A DNA stretch of 64,000 nt from Pseudolactococcus raffinolactis NBRC 100932 (GCF_001591765.1 NZ_BCVN01000005.1:16080-80079); one strand, 5' to 3'. Positions 1-9,236 are shown, counted from the stretch's first letter. The notes: a model not told the origin generated them from the sequence alone. Numbers and translations are program-made.

Positions 1-123
1 CAAAGTCGCTTGGGTCGTAGTAATCCCTTTTTCTAAAAGATGTTGGGAGAGCTCTTCTTGTGTTTCTATTTTGTTATTTTGGATTAACTGTCGAATAATC
101 TTTTGACGTTCTAATTTCTTCAT
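1..123 (-). CDS. argR: Arginine repressor ArgR/AhrC family, N-terminal fragment (gene runs off the window)
   Basis: Forty-one codons remain, beginning MKKLERQKIIRQLIQNN and containing ETQEELSQHLLEKG followed by TTTQATL. This is the winged-helix DNA-binding half of the ArgR family, which binds ARG boxes and senses arginine through a C-terminal hexamer domain not present here. It lies 58 bp downstream of argS on the same strand, a common pairing in lactic acid bacteria. The ATG sits only 7 bp after a TGC-TATAAT extended -10 box (131-136) with no Shine-Dalgarno, so a separate leaderless transcript is likely. The truncation is an edge effect of the window, not a broken gene. Confidence 0.85.
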   Translation of the reverse strand, partial: MKKLERQKIIRQLIQNNKIETQEELSQHLLEKGITTTQATL

Positions 124-130
124 AATGTAT

Positions 131-136
131 ATTATA
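131..136 (-). promoter_or_regulatory. Extended -10 promoter of argR, leaderless configuration
   Basis: On the minus strand the sequence reads TGC-TATAAT followed by 7 nt and the argR ATG at 121-123. No purine-rich ribosome binding site fits between. The start of transcription predicted from the -10 box falls on or next to the start codon. Confidence 0.6.
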
Positions 137-181
137 GCATAAGATGAATATTTATGCTTTTATCATTTCTAGCAACAAGCC

Positions 182-1873
182 TTACATTTCTTCAGGTGCA
201 TCAACACCCAAAAGTCTGAGACTTTCTCTCAAGACGATGCCAGTGGCGTAAGCCAAAGCGAGACGCGCGTCCTTCTCCGCATTCTCATCCAAAATCCGCG
301 TGTGGGCGTAGTACTTGTTGAAGGCTTGGGCGAGGTTGATGGCGTATTTGGCAATGGCAGATGGCTCGAAAGTGCGTGCTGCTCTTGCGATAACGTCAGG
401 GAATGCTTGCAATAACTTGATGATTTCCCAGCTTTCATCGTCCGTTAGGGCAAGGGTTTTGCCTGCCACCGCATCTGGTTGAAAGTTTGCCTTGCGCAAA
501 ATTGATTGAATCCGCGCATGAGCATATTGGACGTAAGGGCCAGTTTCACCTTCAAATGAGACCATTTCCTCTAAGTTGAAGTCGTAACCGTTGAGGCGCT
601 CGTTTTTCAAATCGTAGAATTTGATGGCACCAACACCGACAGCGTGGGCGACTGCGGCTTTGTTAGGTAGATCAGGATTTTTCGCATCGATTTGCGCTTG
701 AGCGCGTTTGACTGCTTCATGTAGCGTTGGTTCTAGTAAGATGACATTGCCCTTACGGGTTGATAATTTCTTACCTTCTTTTGTCACTAAGCCAAATGGC
801 ACGTGGTAGATGTCGTCCGCCCAGTCATAGTCCATTTTCTTAAGAACAGCTTTGAGCTGTTTGAAATGTCCTGACTGTTCTTGACCAACAACATAGAGTG
901 ATTTAGCAAATTTATAAGTCCGTTTGCGGTAAAGGGCCGCAGCCAAATCACGCGTGATATAAAGCGTTGCGCCATCTGATTTCTTGATTAAAGCTGGGTT
1001 TTCAAAACCTTCAAGCTCAATCACAGTTGCCCCTTCAGATTCTGTTAGTAAGCCTTTTTCAGATAGGATATCAATGATTTCATCCATCTTGTCATTATAG
1101 AAGGCTTCACCGTTCATGCTGTCAAATTCAACACCTAATTCTGTATAGATGCGGTCGAACTCAACCAGAGATTCATCACGGAACCATTGCCACAATGCCA
1201 AGGCTTCCGCATCTCCGTTTTCAAGTTTAAGGAACCAATCACGCGCTTCAACATCAACTGTCGGATCATCTGCCGCTTCAGCATTAATTTGCACGTAGAG
1301 TTTGAGCAACTCAGAAATCGGATTTTGACGGATAGCTGCTTCGTTACCGTATTTTTTATAAGCCACGATGAGCATGCCAAACTGCTTACCCCAGTCGCCC
1401 AAATGGTTGATCTTGACTGGATTGTAGCCTATTTTTTGATAAATCTTAGCCAAGGCATCCCCAATCACAGTCGAACGCAAATGGCCGATTGAAAAAGGTT
1501 TGGCGATGTTGGGTGATGACATATCAATGGCAACATTATCACCTGTTTGGTCTAAAGTCGCATAAGCTGTGCCTTCTGATAAAATTTCTGACAAGACTGC
1601 TGTCGCTGTCGCTGATTTATCTAAGAAAAAGTTGACATATGGGCCCATTGCTACGACTTTTTCAAACCCTTCTGACGAAATCTTTTCAGCGATGTCAGCT
1701 GCGATCATGTTAGGTGCCTTACGCAAGCTTTTCGCCAAGGAAAAAGCAGGGAAAGCCAAGTCACCCATTTCAGATTTTTTAGGTGTTTCAAGTAAATTAC
1801 TGATGGCTTCATTACTTAATGCATCACCCAAAACAGCTGCTAGTGCTTGGGATACTAATTGTTTATCATTCAT
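182..1873 (-). CDS. argS: Arginyl-tRNA synthetase
   Basis: Class I aminoacyl-tRNA synthetase that charges tRNA-Arg with arginine at the expense of ATP. The N-terminal ArgRS additional domain is followed by the catalytic core with the HIGH signature in the form FSIGHLRST near residue 130 and the KMSK-type loop KKLSTRKGN. The C-terminal DALR anticodon-binding domain ends DAPEEM. I chose the ATG at 1873 (563 aa, the usual length) rather than the TTG at 1885, because the AGGA ribosome binding site lies only 1 nt from that TTG but 13 nt from the ATG. A TGG-TAAAAT extended -10 box (1911-1916) precedes it and argR follows it. Confidence 0.97.
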   Translation of the reverse strand: MNDKQLVSQALAAVLGDALSNEAISNLLETPKKSEMGDLAFPAFSLAKSLRKAPNMIAADIAEKISSEGFEKVVAMGPYVNFFLDKSATATAVLSEILSEGTAYATLDQTGDNVAIDMSSPNIAKPFSIGHLRSTVIGDALAKIYQKIGYNPVKINHLGDWGKQFGMLIVAYKKYGNEAAIRQNPISELLKLYVQINAEAADDPTVDVEARDWFLKLENGDAEALALWQWFRDESLVEFDRIYTELGVEFDSMNGEAFYNDKMDEIIDILSEKGLLTESEGATVIELEGFENPALIKKSDGATLYITRDLAAALYRKRTYKFAKSLYVVGQEQSGHFKQLKAVLKKMDYDWADDIYHVPFGLVTKEGKKLSTRKGNVILLEPTLHEAVKRAQAQIDAKNPDLPNKAAVAHAVGVGAIKFYDLKNERLNGYDFNLEEMVSFEGETGPYVQYAHARIQSILRKANFQPDAVAGKTLALTDDESWEIIKLLQAFPDVIARAARTFEPSAIAKYAINLAQAFNKYYAHTRILDENAEKDARLALAYATGIVLRESLRLLGVDAPEEM

Positions 1874-1910
1874 AGTTTTAGTCAAGTCCTTAAAATAGTG
1901 TATTTATTAC

Positions 1911-1916
1911 ATTTTA
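1911..1916 (-). promoter_or_regulatory. Promoter of argS (extended -10)
   Basis: TAAAAT preceded by TGG on the minus strand, about 38 nt upstream of the chosen argS ATG. It lies just after a terminator-like hairpin, as expected for the start of a new transcription unit. No T-box-like leader fits in the short untranslated region. Confidence 0.55.
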
Positions 1917-1942
1917 CCATATTTTTGAGGGGATGAGGGGAT

Positions 1943-1987
1943 AAAAAATGACGCTCTCACCACTTGCCGATGTTGACGCCATTTTTT
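1943..1987 (-). terminator. Intrinsic terminator after the 2084-2545 gene
   Basis: On the minus strand AAAATGGCG (complement of 1977-1985) pairs with CGTCATTTT (complement of 1945-1953), with one G-U pair. The loop is long, about 23 nt, and a T run follows. It separates the upstream membrane-protein gene from argS. Confidence 0.5.
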
Positions 1988-2083
1988 AATTCTTTACCAT
2001 TATCCCTTTCACTACATAGCAAAGGATGATAATGGTCAATTTGTTTCATCAAATTCATTTTCGAATTTCTAGTCTGTTTAAAC

Positions 2084-2545
2084 TTAATTTTTGATGAGTA
2101 ATTTTATATTAATGATAATGCTCACATAACTGAAAAAAATCACTAACCCAATCCAAGCACCTAGACTTAATTCCAAGTTGCCAACTAAGGTCCAAGTGGT
2201 GCTGATGGCAACTAGCCACCCGCCTAATGTGACACCACTCCAACCGTTGACCTTCAAAGCATACTTATATAATCTTTCTTGGGTTTCATCCGATAATTTG
2301 ATATCGGCATAGGTCCTTTGAATTTTTCTTATGCGACGTTTTTCAAACAAGACTTTGAGAGGCGGTAAAAGCCACCACCAAAAAGTCACCTTACCGATGT
2401 CAATTTTTTTAGCAGCAGCATGTTTGCTTCTGATTTTCTCCCAGCCTGCTACTTCTTCATGTAGTTCAGTTGTTGCTTGTAGTAAAGGTGCACCAAAAAG
2501 TAACCAGGCACCTAATGTTACTAAAACTAAAATCAGTCTATCCAT
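2084..2545 (-). CDS. Hypothetical membrane protein, 153 aa
   Basis: I do not recognise the family. The protein starts with a hydrophobic segment (residues 2-23). A basic cytoplasmic-looking stretch follows, with GKVTFWWWLLPPLKVLFEKRR, whose tryptophan-rich part may lie in the membrane surface. Two further hydrophobic helices lie near residues 100-120 and 128-150. An AGGATG ribosome binding site lies about 8 nt before the ATG. It stands alone between the nox terminator and argS, with its own terminator, so it is probably monocistronic. Function unknown; nothing in the context suggests a substrate. Confidence 0.7.
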   Translation of the reverse strand: MDRLILVLVTLGAWLLFGAPLLQATTELHEEVAGWEKIRSKHAAAKKIDIGKVTFWWWLLPPLKVLFEKRRIRKIQRTYADIKLSDETQERLYKYALKVNGWSGVTLGGWLVAISTTWTLVGNLELSLGAWIGLVIFFSYVSIIINIKLLIKN

Positions 2546-2680
2546 CTCTTATCATCCTTATCAGCGAAATGACTTGATCTTTACTCAATCAGACATTTTC
2601 AATACTTGTTTTTATTTGAATTGTTATCATTATTCTATCACATTTTAAAATAACTTGCTTTTTCATTATCTAATCAAATA

Positions 2681-2722
2681 AAAATAAAATCCCTCTGGCT
2701 AATCAAAACCAGAAGGATTTTT
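2681..2722 (-). terminator. Intrinsic terminator downstream of nox
   Basis: AATCC..CTGG (2688-2698) pairs with CCAG.AGGATT (2709-2720). On the minus strand the stem is followed by a T-rich stretch, complement of 2681-2690. The stem has one mismatch on each side. Confidence 0.75.
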
Positions 2723-2733
2723 ACTATCACAGC

Positions 2734-4092
2734 TTAAAACTTGGTTTCACCTAAAGCGGCTTGCGCTGCTAAGTTCAAGAGTGACCATTGACGGTCGAAA
2801 CCGGGTTGGAAGAAGAAATCTGCTTCTGCTAGATCTTCTAGGGTTAAACCAGTTGTAATGGCTAGTGCTAGTGCATTAATCTGTGCTGTCACGTCATAAG
2901 TGGACATGACTTGACCGCCAAGAATTTTGTGCGTATCTTGGTCATAGTTTAATTTAACGTAAACATCTGTGTTGCCATCGTTTTCCACAAAACTTGGGCG
3001 CAAGGTATCTTTGAAGAAGCTACCTGTTACGGCAACGTCAGAGCGGGCAGCTGAGAAATCATTGAGCCCTGTCATGGCGAATTTATAGTCAAAGACTGAA
3101 AGGGCACTTGTGCCCAATACACCACGGAATTTTTCAGTTGGTGTGTCTGCTTCAATATTGCGAATGACATAACGCGCTTCACGACGTGCTGTTGATGCCA
3201 AAGCAACAGGCGCATGTTTACCGCTTGCAATATTCAACGGCAAGATAGCATCTCCGACTGCGTAGACATCTTTTGCTGAGGTCCGCAAGTAATCATCCAC
3301 TTTGATTTGACCACGAGGTTCTAGATCAACTAGACCTTTAAGCCATGCTGTATTTGGTGTGACACCTGCTGCAACAATGACGAGATCCGCATCAATAGTA
3401 CCAGTCGCCGTCTCAACGCCAGTGACTGCATCATCACCGGCAAAACCTGTGATGCTAGCACCGAGTGCTAAGGCAATCCCATTCCCCTCAAAAACGGGAG
3501 CTAGGATGTCTGTTAAATCTTTGTCGAGGTAGTTACCAAGAACGTCATCGATCATGTCGATGATTGTCACTTTTTTACCTGCTTTGGCGAAAACTTCTGC
3601 GGCTTCGACACCGATATAACCAGAGCCGATGACTGCGACGTTTTTGACTGTCGGGTCTTGCATTTTTTCTTTGATTTTAAGGGCCCAATCACGACCGCGC
3701 ATGAAGAAAATGTTTGCCTTGTCTGCGCCCGGAACTGGTAAAGCAGCTGGTGTGACACCGGAAGACAGAATGAGTTTATCGTAAGTATCTGTCAGGACGT
3801 CACCAGTTGCCAAGTTTTTAACTGTGACTTCTTTTTTATCGGCATCAAAACTTAAAACTTCATGTTGAGATTTGACTTTGCCACCACGTTTTTCGATGTC
3901 TTCTGGTTTGAAATTTCGAACATCATCAACACCTGAGACTTTGTCTTCTAAAAACAACTGCATCCCGCATGACAAGAAAGAGACGAAATCTCCTTTTTCA
4001 TAAATCGTCACATCAGCGTCTGGGTACTTATCCAAAAGTTCCAATGCTGATTGGTGTCCACCGTGGCTTGCGCCAATGATAATAACTTTCAT
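2734..4092 (-). CDS. nox: NADH oxidase, flavoprotein of the pyridine nucleotide-disulfide family (probably H2O-forming)
   Basis: FAD-dependent oxidase that reoxidises NADH with O2 and so relieves the fermentative redox load under aeration. The N-terminal dinucleotide fold begins MKVIIIGASHGG. The single redox cysteine is Cys42 in FLSCGMQLF, as in Nox-2/coenzyme A-disulfide reductase enzymes that form Cys-SOH. A second nucleotide fold, VIGSGYIGVEAAEVF, lies near residue 155, and the FAD motif VYAVGDA near residue 275. At 452 aa it has the family length. Its ribosome binding site (AAGGAGAAC) lies close to the ATG. It is flanked by terminators, so monocistronic. Four-electron rather than H2O2-forming activity is inferred from the family. 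Confidence 0.93.
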   Translation of the reverse strand: MKVIIIGASHGGHQSALELLDKYPDADVTIYEKGDFVSFLSCGMQLFLEDKVSGVDDVRNFKPEDIEKRGGKVKSQHEVLSFDADKKEVTVKNLATGDVLTDTYDKLILSSGVTPAALPVPGADKANIFFMRGRDWALKIKEKMQDPTVKNVAVIGSGYIGVEAAEVFAKAGKKVTIIDMIDDVLGNYLDKDLTDILAPVFEGNGIALALGASITGFAGDDAVTGVETATGTIDADLVIVAAGVTPNTAWLKGLVDLEPRGQIKVDDYLRTSAKDVYAVGDAILPLNIASGKHAPVALASTARREARYVIRNIEADTPTEKFRGVLGTSALSVFDYKFAMTGLNDFSAARSDVAVTGSFFKDTLRPSFVENDGNTDVYVKLNYDQDTHKILGGQVMSTYDVTAQINALALAITTGLTLEDLAEADFFFQPGFDRQWSLLNLAAQAALGETKF

Positions 4093-4157
4093 GTTGTTCT
4101 CCTTGTGTGATTTTATGACAACTCTAAAGACTGAAAATCACGAATTCAGTGAATAGA

Positions 4158-4202
4158 GAAAAGGCTTTCCATCTTTAGGATACAAAAATGAAAGCCTTTT
4201 TA
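4158..4202 (-). terminator. Intrinsic terminator downstream of malQ, in the nox-malQ gap
   Basis: AAGGCTTTC (4161-4169) pairs exactly with GAAAGCCTT (4190-4198) around a 20-nt loop. T or A runs on both sides make it a plausible bidirectional terminator, although both neighbours are on the minus strand. Confidence 0.75.
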
Positions 4203-4232
4203 CTATTATTTTGTTTATAAATTTTGATCAGA

Positions 4233-6239
4233 TTATCTACCGATATGACGACGTGTGTTATTAATTAGTCCCTTAATTTTTGAGGTGATCTCATCAGAAG
4301 CTAGGAGCGCTTCATTAGATAAGTGATTCCGGAAACGCCAGTAATGGAAAGGATTTTCTGGCTGGTTAATCCTCTCTAGACTCTCGTCTGGTAGACATTG
4401 TGAGGTCATGGCAAGCAGATCTTGAAGCGGGAAGATAGCTAGCATGGCATCAGAATTCATGTGGCGCTGGATAATTTCAGTCGCAATCTCTTGCGTCATA
4501 TAGCCTGGTGCAGACCCCCACCAGTGCATGACATCGTTATAGTATCTTTGCGTGAAGCCCGCATCTTCTTTCCACCATTGACGCAAGGTTGATGTGTCAT
4601 GTGATGAGGTAGAGACAACGGACAAATACGGTGCCCAGTCTAGATTATTGACAGCATGTGCACTATCTGACGACATCCGCTCAATCATTAGGCGTAAAAT
4701 TTGCAAATGCCACATGACATCTGGTACATTATCAGGGACCATGCCTAGGTCTTCTCCGCAGGCCAGCATATCTGTTGCGTTTTTAATCACGGGTAATTTT
4801 TGGTAGGCTTTTTCCTTCCAAAATTCATTATGGCGTGTATAGAAATAATCGTTATGTAGTCCCATCAAGTTTTGCTTGACTTGCTCATCGCCAAACTCAC
4901 GGAAGCTCAAGGTGTCCATGAATTTGATCCGCGGATGATAAAGGCCAGGTGTTCGATGATCTGCTAGGAACAAAACATTTTCTTGCAGGGTAAATAAGAT
5001 ATTTCGTAAAGACTCATCTGAGACTTGTGCTTCTATTTTTTTCTGCGTGTTGTATTGCGCTTTAAATTGATAATTACCATTGCCACGAGACTCTAAAAAC
5101 TCAGCGAAGATTTGGTCGTTATAAACTCCTGCTAGCTCCCTCACGACCCAGTCTCTGATGAAAGGCTGGACAAACCGCTCTTCCCCACCCCAACTGCTGA
5201 AAGGAATATGATAATTATTTTCAATTTCTTCAATCGTTAGACCAAGCGCGGGTGAGAATTGCCCCAAAAGCGCTCGAACACTGTGATTAGGAATCTCCCA
5301 GATTCTAAAGAAGCCTAGAATATGGTCCAAGCGATAGGCATCAAAATACTCACGCATGACGGTTAGGCGTTGTTGCCACCAGGTAAAGTTTGTTTCTGCC
5401 ATTTTATCCCAGTTATAAGTCGGAAAGCCCCAGTTTTGACCGGTTGCCGAAAAAGCATCTGGTGGTGCACCGGTTTGCTTATCCATGTGATACAAGCTTT
5501 CGTCGGACCAGGCATCTGCAGAATCGTGGGCGATACCAATGGCGATATCACCTTTGAGGCCTACCCCTAGTGTGTGCGCGTAATCTGAGGCGGATTTGAG
5601 CTGCTCATGGAGTAAGAATTGGACAAAGTAATGGAGGTTAAGACCGGATGTTGATAATTTTTTCAGCTTATCCTTAGAAAACTTGGCAAACTCACCCCAT
5701 TGTGAGAAGTCAGCTGTCTGATTCAAGTCTCTTAGGTAGCAAAAAGCTGCGTAGGGCTCTAACCAGTTACGATTTTTCGCAAAAAAGTCCAAAAAAGCCA
5801 TACTGGCAAAAACAGTTTTGCTCATTTTTTCATAGCCAATCTTGATATAATGCCATTTGGCAGCCAAAACAGCTTCATAATCAATGGCATCTAGGGCATT
5901 CAGCGTTTTTTGCTGGGCATCAAAGTCCACTTTTTCTGCAGCCGTTAATACGTCACGAACAGCAGCCATGTCGAAATAAATCGGATGCAAGGCAAAAACA
6001 GATATCGCCCGGTAAGGATAACTATCTCGCCAGTCCATAAAGGTTGTTGTATCATTGATCGGCAGAATTTGAATTAAATCCATGTCTGATTTAGCTGCAA
6101 AATCGGCAAAACTTTTTAAATCCGAAAAATCGCCTACACCAAATGATTGCGCACTACGCAGTGAAAACACAGGTATAGTAACCCCTGTGTGGTAGGGGAT
6201 ACTTGTATGCGGTTCAAGTCTGTAATCTGTTGTAACCAT
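4233..6239 (-). CDS. malQ: 4-alpha-glucanotransferase (amylomaltase), long DPE2-like form
   Basis: GH77 enzyme that moves glucan segments between maltodextrins and releases glucose. The nucleophile is Asp305 in AYRLDHILGFF, the acid/base is Glu496 in CGEDLGMVP, and the conserved SSHDTSTLRQWW follows. In classical amylomaltases of about 500 aa these two carboxylates lie roughly 50 residues apart. Here they are about 190 apart, so an insert of some 140 residues sits between them, as in plant DPE2 and related bacterial enzymes, and the total is 668 aa. No starch-binding domain precedes the catalytic part. The start is fixed by GGAG about 8 nt upstream. Promoter and cre site lie near 6363-6390. 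Confidence 0.92.
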   Translation of the reverse strand: MVTTDYRLEPHTSIPYHTGVTIPVFSLRSAQSFGVGDFSDLKSFADFAAKSDMDLIQILPINDTTTFMDWRDSYPYRAISVFALHPIYFDMAAVRDVLTAAEKVDFDAQQKTLNALDAIDYEAVLAAKWHYIKIGYEKMSKTVFASMAFLDFFAKNRNWLEPYAAFCYLRDLNQTADFSQWGEFAKFSKDKLKKLSTSGLNLHYFVQFLLHEQLKSASDYAHTLGVGLKGDIAIGIAHDSADAWSDESLYHMDKQTGAPPDAFSATGQNWGFPTYNWDKMAETNFTWWQQRLTVMREYFDAYRLDHILGFFRIWEIPNHSVRALLGQFSPALGLTIEEIENNYHIPFSSWGGEERFVQPFIRDWVVRELAGVYNDQIFAEFLESRGNGNYQFKAQYNTQKKIEAQVSDESLRNILFTLQENVLFLADHRTPGLYHPRIKFMDTLSFREFGDEQVKQNLMGLHNDYFYTRHNEFWKEKAYQKLPVIKNATDMLACGEDLGMVPDNVPDVMWHLQILRLMIERMSSDSAHAVNNLDWAPYLSVVSTSSHDTSTLRQWWKEDAGFTQRYYNDVMHWWGSAPGYMTQEIATEIIQRHMNSDAMLAIFPLQDLLAMTSQCLPDESLERINQPENPFHYWRFRNHLSNEALLASDEITSKIKGLINNTRRHIGR

Positions 6240-6362
6240 GCTCTTTCTCCTTTGCCAACAAGGCTTTCAGACGGTGCATAAGCTGATCTGTTAGATGTAC
6301 CATCAAAAGTCTCGAGTTGTTGCTTCATTTGACCAGCCATTCTTTACCTATCTTTTAAGGCA

Positions 6363-6390
6363 ATTATATCACAAAATGTAACCGTTTTCA
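6363..6390 (-). promoter_or_regulatory. malQ promoter with a perfect cre (CcpA) site
   Basis: On the minus strand a TGA-TATAAT extended -10 box occupies 6363-6368. Eight bases upstream, 6377-6390 reads TGAAAACGGTTACA, a perfect match to the cre consensus TGWAANCGNTNWCA. The site covers the -35 region, so CcpA with HPr-Ser46-P would be expected to repress malQ in glucose. The predicted leader is about 115 nt. Confidence 0.85.
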
Positions 6391-6447
6391 CATATTTGTA
6401 TTATTTTTGTTACTTCTGATGCTTATTAGTGCTTTAGAGCGATCAAT

Positions 6448-6490
6448 GCCAGACGGTTTGTCCGAAAAAGCTACAAAAAAACCGCCTGAC
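6448..6490. repeat. 12-bp inverted repeat downstream of fakA
   Basis: GCCAGACGGTTT (6448-6459) and AAACCGCCTGAC (6479-6490) can pair over 12 bp with two G-U pairs in RNA. A T run appears only on the plus side, four bases after the stem, so this is a hairpin of uncertain use rather than a clear terminator for fakA. Confidence 0.5.
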
Positions 6491-6510
6491 GACGATTTTT
6501 TAGTTTAATA

Positions 6511-8193
6511 TTATTCAACTGAGAAAAGATATGGATAAACAGGTTGTCCACCTTCAAAAATCTCAACTTCAACATCTGGATACTTGTCCTCAAGTTCTTC
6601 TGTCAAGGTTTCAACCATTTGGCGGTTACCATCAGCTCCGATATAGATGCTGATAATCTCAGCATCTTCATTATCGGCTAACATTTTATCAAAGGTCTCT
6701 GTCAAGACGCCGTGCATGTCTTTGTCTGATACGACGATTTTGTTATCGATCATACCAAGCCAGTCATTCTCATGAATTTCTAGACCATCAATGGATGTAT
6801 CTCTGACGGCATTGGTCACTTGACCGCTGATGACTTCTGACAGATTATCTGTCATATCCGCTACATTTTCTTCTAACGTTTTACTTGCTTCAAAAGCTAG
6901 TAGAGCTGTCAAACCTTGTGATACTGTCTTAGATTCAACAACTTTAGCAGGGATATCAACAACATCTGCAGCTGATTGTGCAGCCATGAAAATATTTTTA
7001 TTATTCGGTAAGATAATCACATTGTGCGCATTCACTGTCTCAATCGCTTTGACAATATCTTCAGTTGATGGGTTCATCGTTTGCCCACCAGAAATCACGT
7101 AGTCTGCACCCATATCCTTAAAGATTTTAGCTAAGCCATCTCCAGCAGCAATCGCAATCACTGCGAATGCTTTAGGGGCAGTTGATGCTTTAGGCGTAGC
7201 GCTATTGGCTTCCTTGATGACTTGCGCATCGTGTTGCTCACGCATATTATCAACTTTAACTTTGACAAGCGCACCATATTTCAGACCTTCTTGCATGACA
7301 ATACCAGGATCTTCTGTATGGACATGAACTTTAACAATCTCATCATCATTAACAACGAGTAATGAATCACCAATTTCATTTAAGTAATTACGGAATTCAT
7401 CATAATCAAAAGATTTAGACACAGTTGGTCCTTGACCGATGCCAACCATGATTTCAGTACAATAACCGAATTTGATATCTTCTGTTGCAACATAACCTGC
7501 CACTGACTTGTGGTGCTCAGCATTAACCATTTCATCCATGACAGCTGGTGTCGCTTGGAATTCTTCAGAGGTTAAATACTCGCCCGTAGCTGCTGCGACA
7601 AAGCCTTCTAAGATATAGACTAAACCTTGACCACCAGAATCGACAACGCCGACTTCTTTCAGTACTGGCAACATATCTGGCGTTTTAGCCAAGGCAACTT
7701 TCGCACCTTCAAGCGCCGCTTTCAGCACGTCAACCGCATCATCAGAGTTTGCTGCTTTTTTGCCCGCAAATGCTGCAGCACCACGAGAAACAGTTAAAAT
7801 TGTTCCTTCGACGGGCTTCATCACTGCTTTATAGGCAACTTCGACCCCATTTTGGAAGGCTTTAGCTAAATTTTCAGCGGTAAAAACATCCTCATCTTTA
7901 ATTGCTTGACCAAAGCCACGGAAAATCTGTGACAAGATAACACCAGAGTTCCCTCGGGCGCCCATAAGTAAGCCTTTAGACAAAATAGCTGCAACTTGAC
8001 CGACTGTCTCACCAGTGTTGTCCGAAACTGCTTTAGCACCATTGGTAATCGTCATGCCCATATTTGTTCCTGTATCACCATCGGGTACGGGAAAGACGTT
8101 AAGCGAGTTGACATACTCCGCTTGGTTATTTAAACGTGTGCTCGCTGCTTGGATCATCTCCTGAAACAGACTTGCATTGATTGTATTTGTCAT
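6511..8193 (-). CDS. fakA: Fatty acid kinase catalytic subunit FakA (YloV, DAK2/DegV-like fusion)
   Basis: ATP-dependent kinase that phosphorylates fatty acids presented by FakB (DegV) proteins, feeding exogenous acyl chains to phospholipid synthesis. The N-terminal DhaL/DAK2 domain carries the Mg-binding signature FPVPDGDTGTNM with Asp38 and Asp40, plus LLMGARGNSGVILSQ. A middle domain contains DGLAKIFKDMGADYVISGGQTMNPS. The C-terminal part is typical of YloV proteins. At 560 aa it matches the family. It starts one base after the stop of the Asp23-family gene, so the two are co-transcribed. A DegV partner is encoded at 54490-55347. The names DAK kinase or dihydroxyacetone kinase in old annotations are less apt. 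Confidence 0.9.
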   Translation of the reverse strand: MTNTINASLFQEMIQAASTRLNNQAEYVNSLNVFPVPDGDTGTNMGMTITNGAKAVSDNTGETVGQVAAILSKGLLMGARGNSGVILSQIFRGFGQAIKDEDVFTAENLAKAFQNGVEVAYKAVMKPVEGTILTVSRGAAAFAGKKAANSDDAVDVLKAALEGAKVALAKTPDMLPVLKEVGVVDSGGQGLVYILEGFVAAATGEYLTSEEFQATPAVMDEMVNAEHHKSVAGYVATEDIKFGYCTEIMVGIGQGPTVSKSFDYDEFRNYLNEIGDSLLVVNDDEIVKVHVHTEDPGIVMQEGLKYGALVKVKVDNMREQHDAQVIKEANSATPKASTAPKAFAVIAIAAGDGLAKIFKDMGADYVISGGQTMNPSTEDIVKAIETVNAHNVIILPNNKNIFMAAQSAADVVDIPAKVVESKTVSQGLTALLAFEASKTLEENVADMTDNLSEVISGQVTNAVRDTSIDGLEIHENDWLGMIDNKIVVSDKDMHGVLTETFDKMLADNEDAEIISIYIGADGNRQMVETLTEELEDKYPDVEVEIFEGGQPVYPYLFSVE

Positions 8194-8194
8194 C

Positions 8195-8557
8195 TTATTC
8201 AGCCACCACTTTCACATTTTGTACGAAAACATTAACTGAATTCGCTGTAATGCCCAGTTGGTTTTCTAAATTAAATTTAACACGTTCTTGCACATTTTTA
8301 GCAACTTCAGAGATTTTCACACCAAATGAAACAATCACATAAATATCAACATCAACACCGTTGTCATGAGCTGAAATCACAACACCTTTGGCATAGTTCT
8401 CTTGACGCAGAAGTGTTTTAAAATTATCTTTTACAGCATTTTTACTGGTCATGCCGACCACACCAAAAATTTCTGTCGTTGATGCGCCAACAATTGTTGC
8501 AATCACATCATTTTCGATGTCAACTGTCCCATTTTTTGTATTAATTGTCACAGCCAT
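8195..8557 (-). CDS. Asp23/Gls24 family protein (YloU)
   Basis: Small 120-aa cytosolic protein of the Asp23 family, recognised by the opening strand-rich motif NGTVDIENDVIATIVG, then GVVGM and the FGVKISEVAKNVQERV helix-strand region. YloU homologues regularly sit immediately upstream of fakA, as here. The molecular role is unresolved; links to envelope stress and to the fatty acid kinase are inferred from this neighbourhood. GAGGAAAAAATT precedes the ATG as the ribosome binding site. It is the first gene of a two-gene operon with fakA. Confidence 0.88.
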   Translation of the reverse strand: MAVTINTKNGTVDIENDVIATIVGASTTEIFGVVGMTSKNAVKDNFKTLLRQENYAKGVVISAHDNGVDVDIYVIVSFGVKISEVAKNVQERVKFNLENQLGITANSVNVFVQNVKVVAE

Positions 8558-8708
8558 AATTTTTTCCTCGCTTTACAATCTAGCTTGTTATGAGTGGACC
8601 TAAATCTTTCGACTAGGCATGCTTTGTGTCTTGATGTCTACTGACAACACTTGGTCGCTATTTCCTACCAATCAACACCTTTTCTCTCATTTTATCACAA
8701 TCCGGCTA

Positions 8709-8741
8709 ATAAAAAAACCGTGAAGTCTTTTCACGGTAAAA
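8709..8741 (-). terminator. Intrinsic terminator of rpmB
   Basis: ACCGTGAA (8717-8724) pairs perfectly with TTCACGGT (8730-8737) around a 5-nt loop. On the minus strand the stem is followed by seven T (complement of 8711-8717). It ends the rpmB transcript about 110 nt after the stop codon. Confidence 0.85.
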
Positions 8742-8848
8742 TAGATCTAACCAAACAAAGAGCTTTTGAATCATTTGGCCCAACGTATCGTAGACTCAAA
8801 TTAACGCAAAAGCTTTTCTTTTGTTTTTCATTTGATCAAACACACGTC

Positions 8849-9037
8849 TTAAACGCGTTCAACTGAAAGGTTTTTAAGTGCACGAGCTGAAGCCCATACT
8901 GATTTCACTTTACCATTTTCAACGATTTTAATTTTTTGCAAGTTAGGTTTAACTTGTTTTTTCGTTTTGTTCATTGCGTGTGAACGGTTGTTAGCTGATG
9001 AAGTCTTACGACCTGTAAAGTAACATACTTTAGCCAT
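8849..9037 (-). CDS. rpmB: 50S ribosomal protein L28
   Basis: Ribosomal protein bL28 of the large subunit. The open frame extends to 9079, but [14 protein letters not shown] at 9037 is the family start and has the GGAGAG ribosome binding site. The mature reading is 62 aa with the conserved [17 protein letters not shown] and a basic C-terminal half ending LSVERV. Only one cysteine near the N-terminus is seen, so this is the zinc-free form. It is monocistronic with its own terminator. Position upstream of the fatty acid kinase operon on the same strand is common in streptococci. Confidence 0.97.
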   Translation of the reverse strand: MAKVCYFTGRKTSSANNRSHAMNKTKKQVKPNLQKIKIVENGKVKSVWASARALKNLSVERV

Positions 9038-9236
9038 GATATATCTCTCCTCGATGATTTTTTTGTTAGTCAAATTCATAACATACTAGAATATTATACC
9101 ATGTTTTGACTTAAAAGCAAGAGATATTGTTGAATTATTTTTACAAGCCCTATCAGTTCTTATCTGGTTTACTTCCCCATTTTTTGATAACGGTATCATT
9201 TTTTTAAAATCAGATGTAAAATCAAGCATTTTCTGT

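Noticed and set aside
1886..2083. Possible T-box leader before argS
   Set aside because: No specifier loop, T-box sequence or antiterminator could be recognised; a simple terminator and a short promoter region explain the gap.
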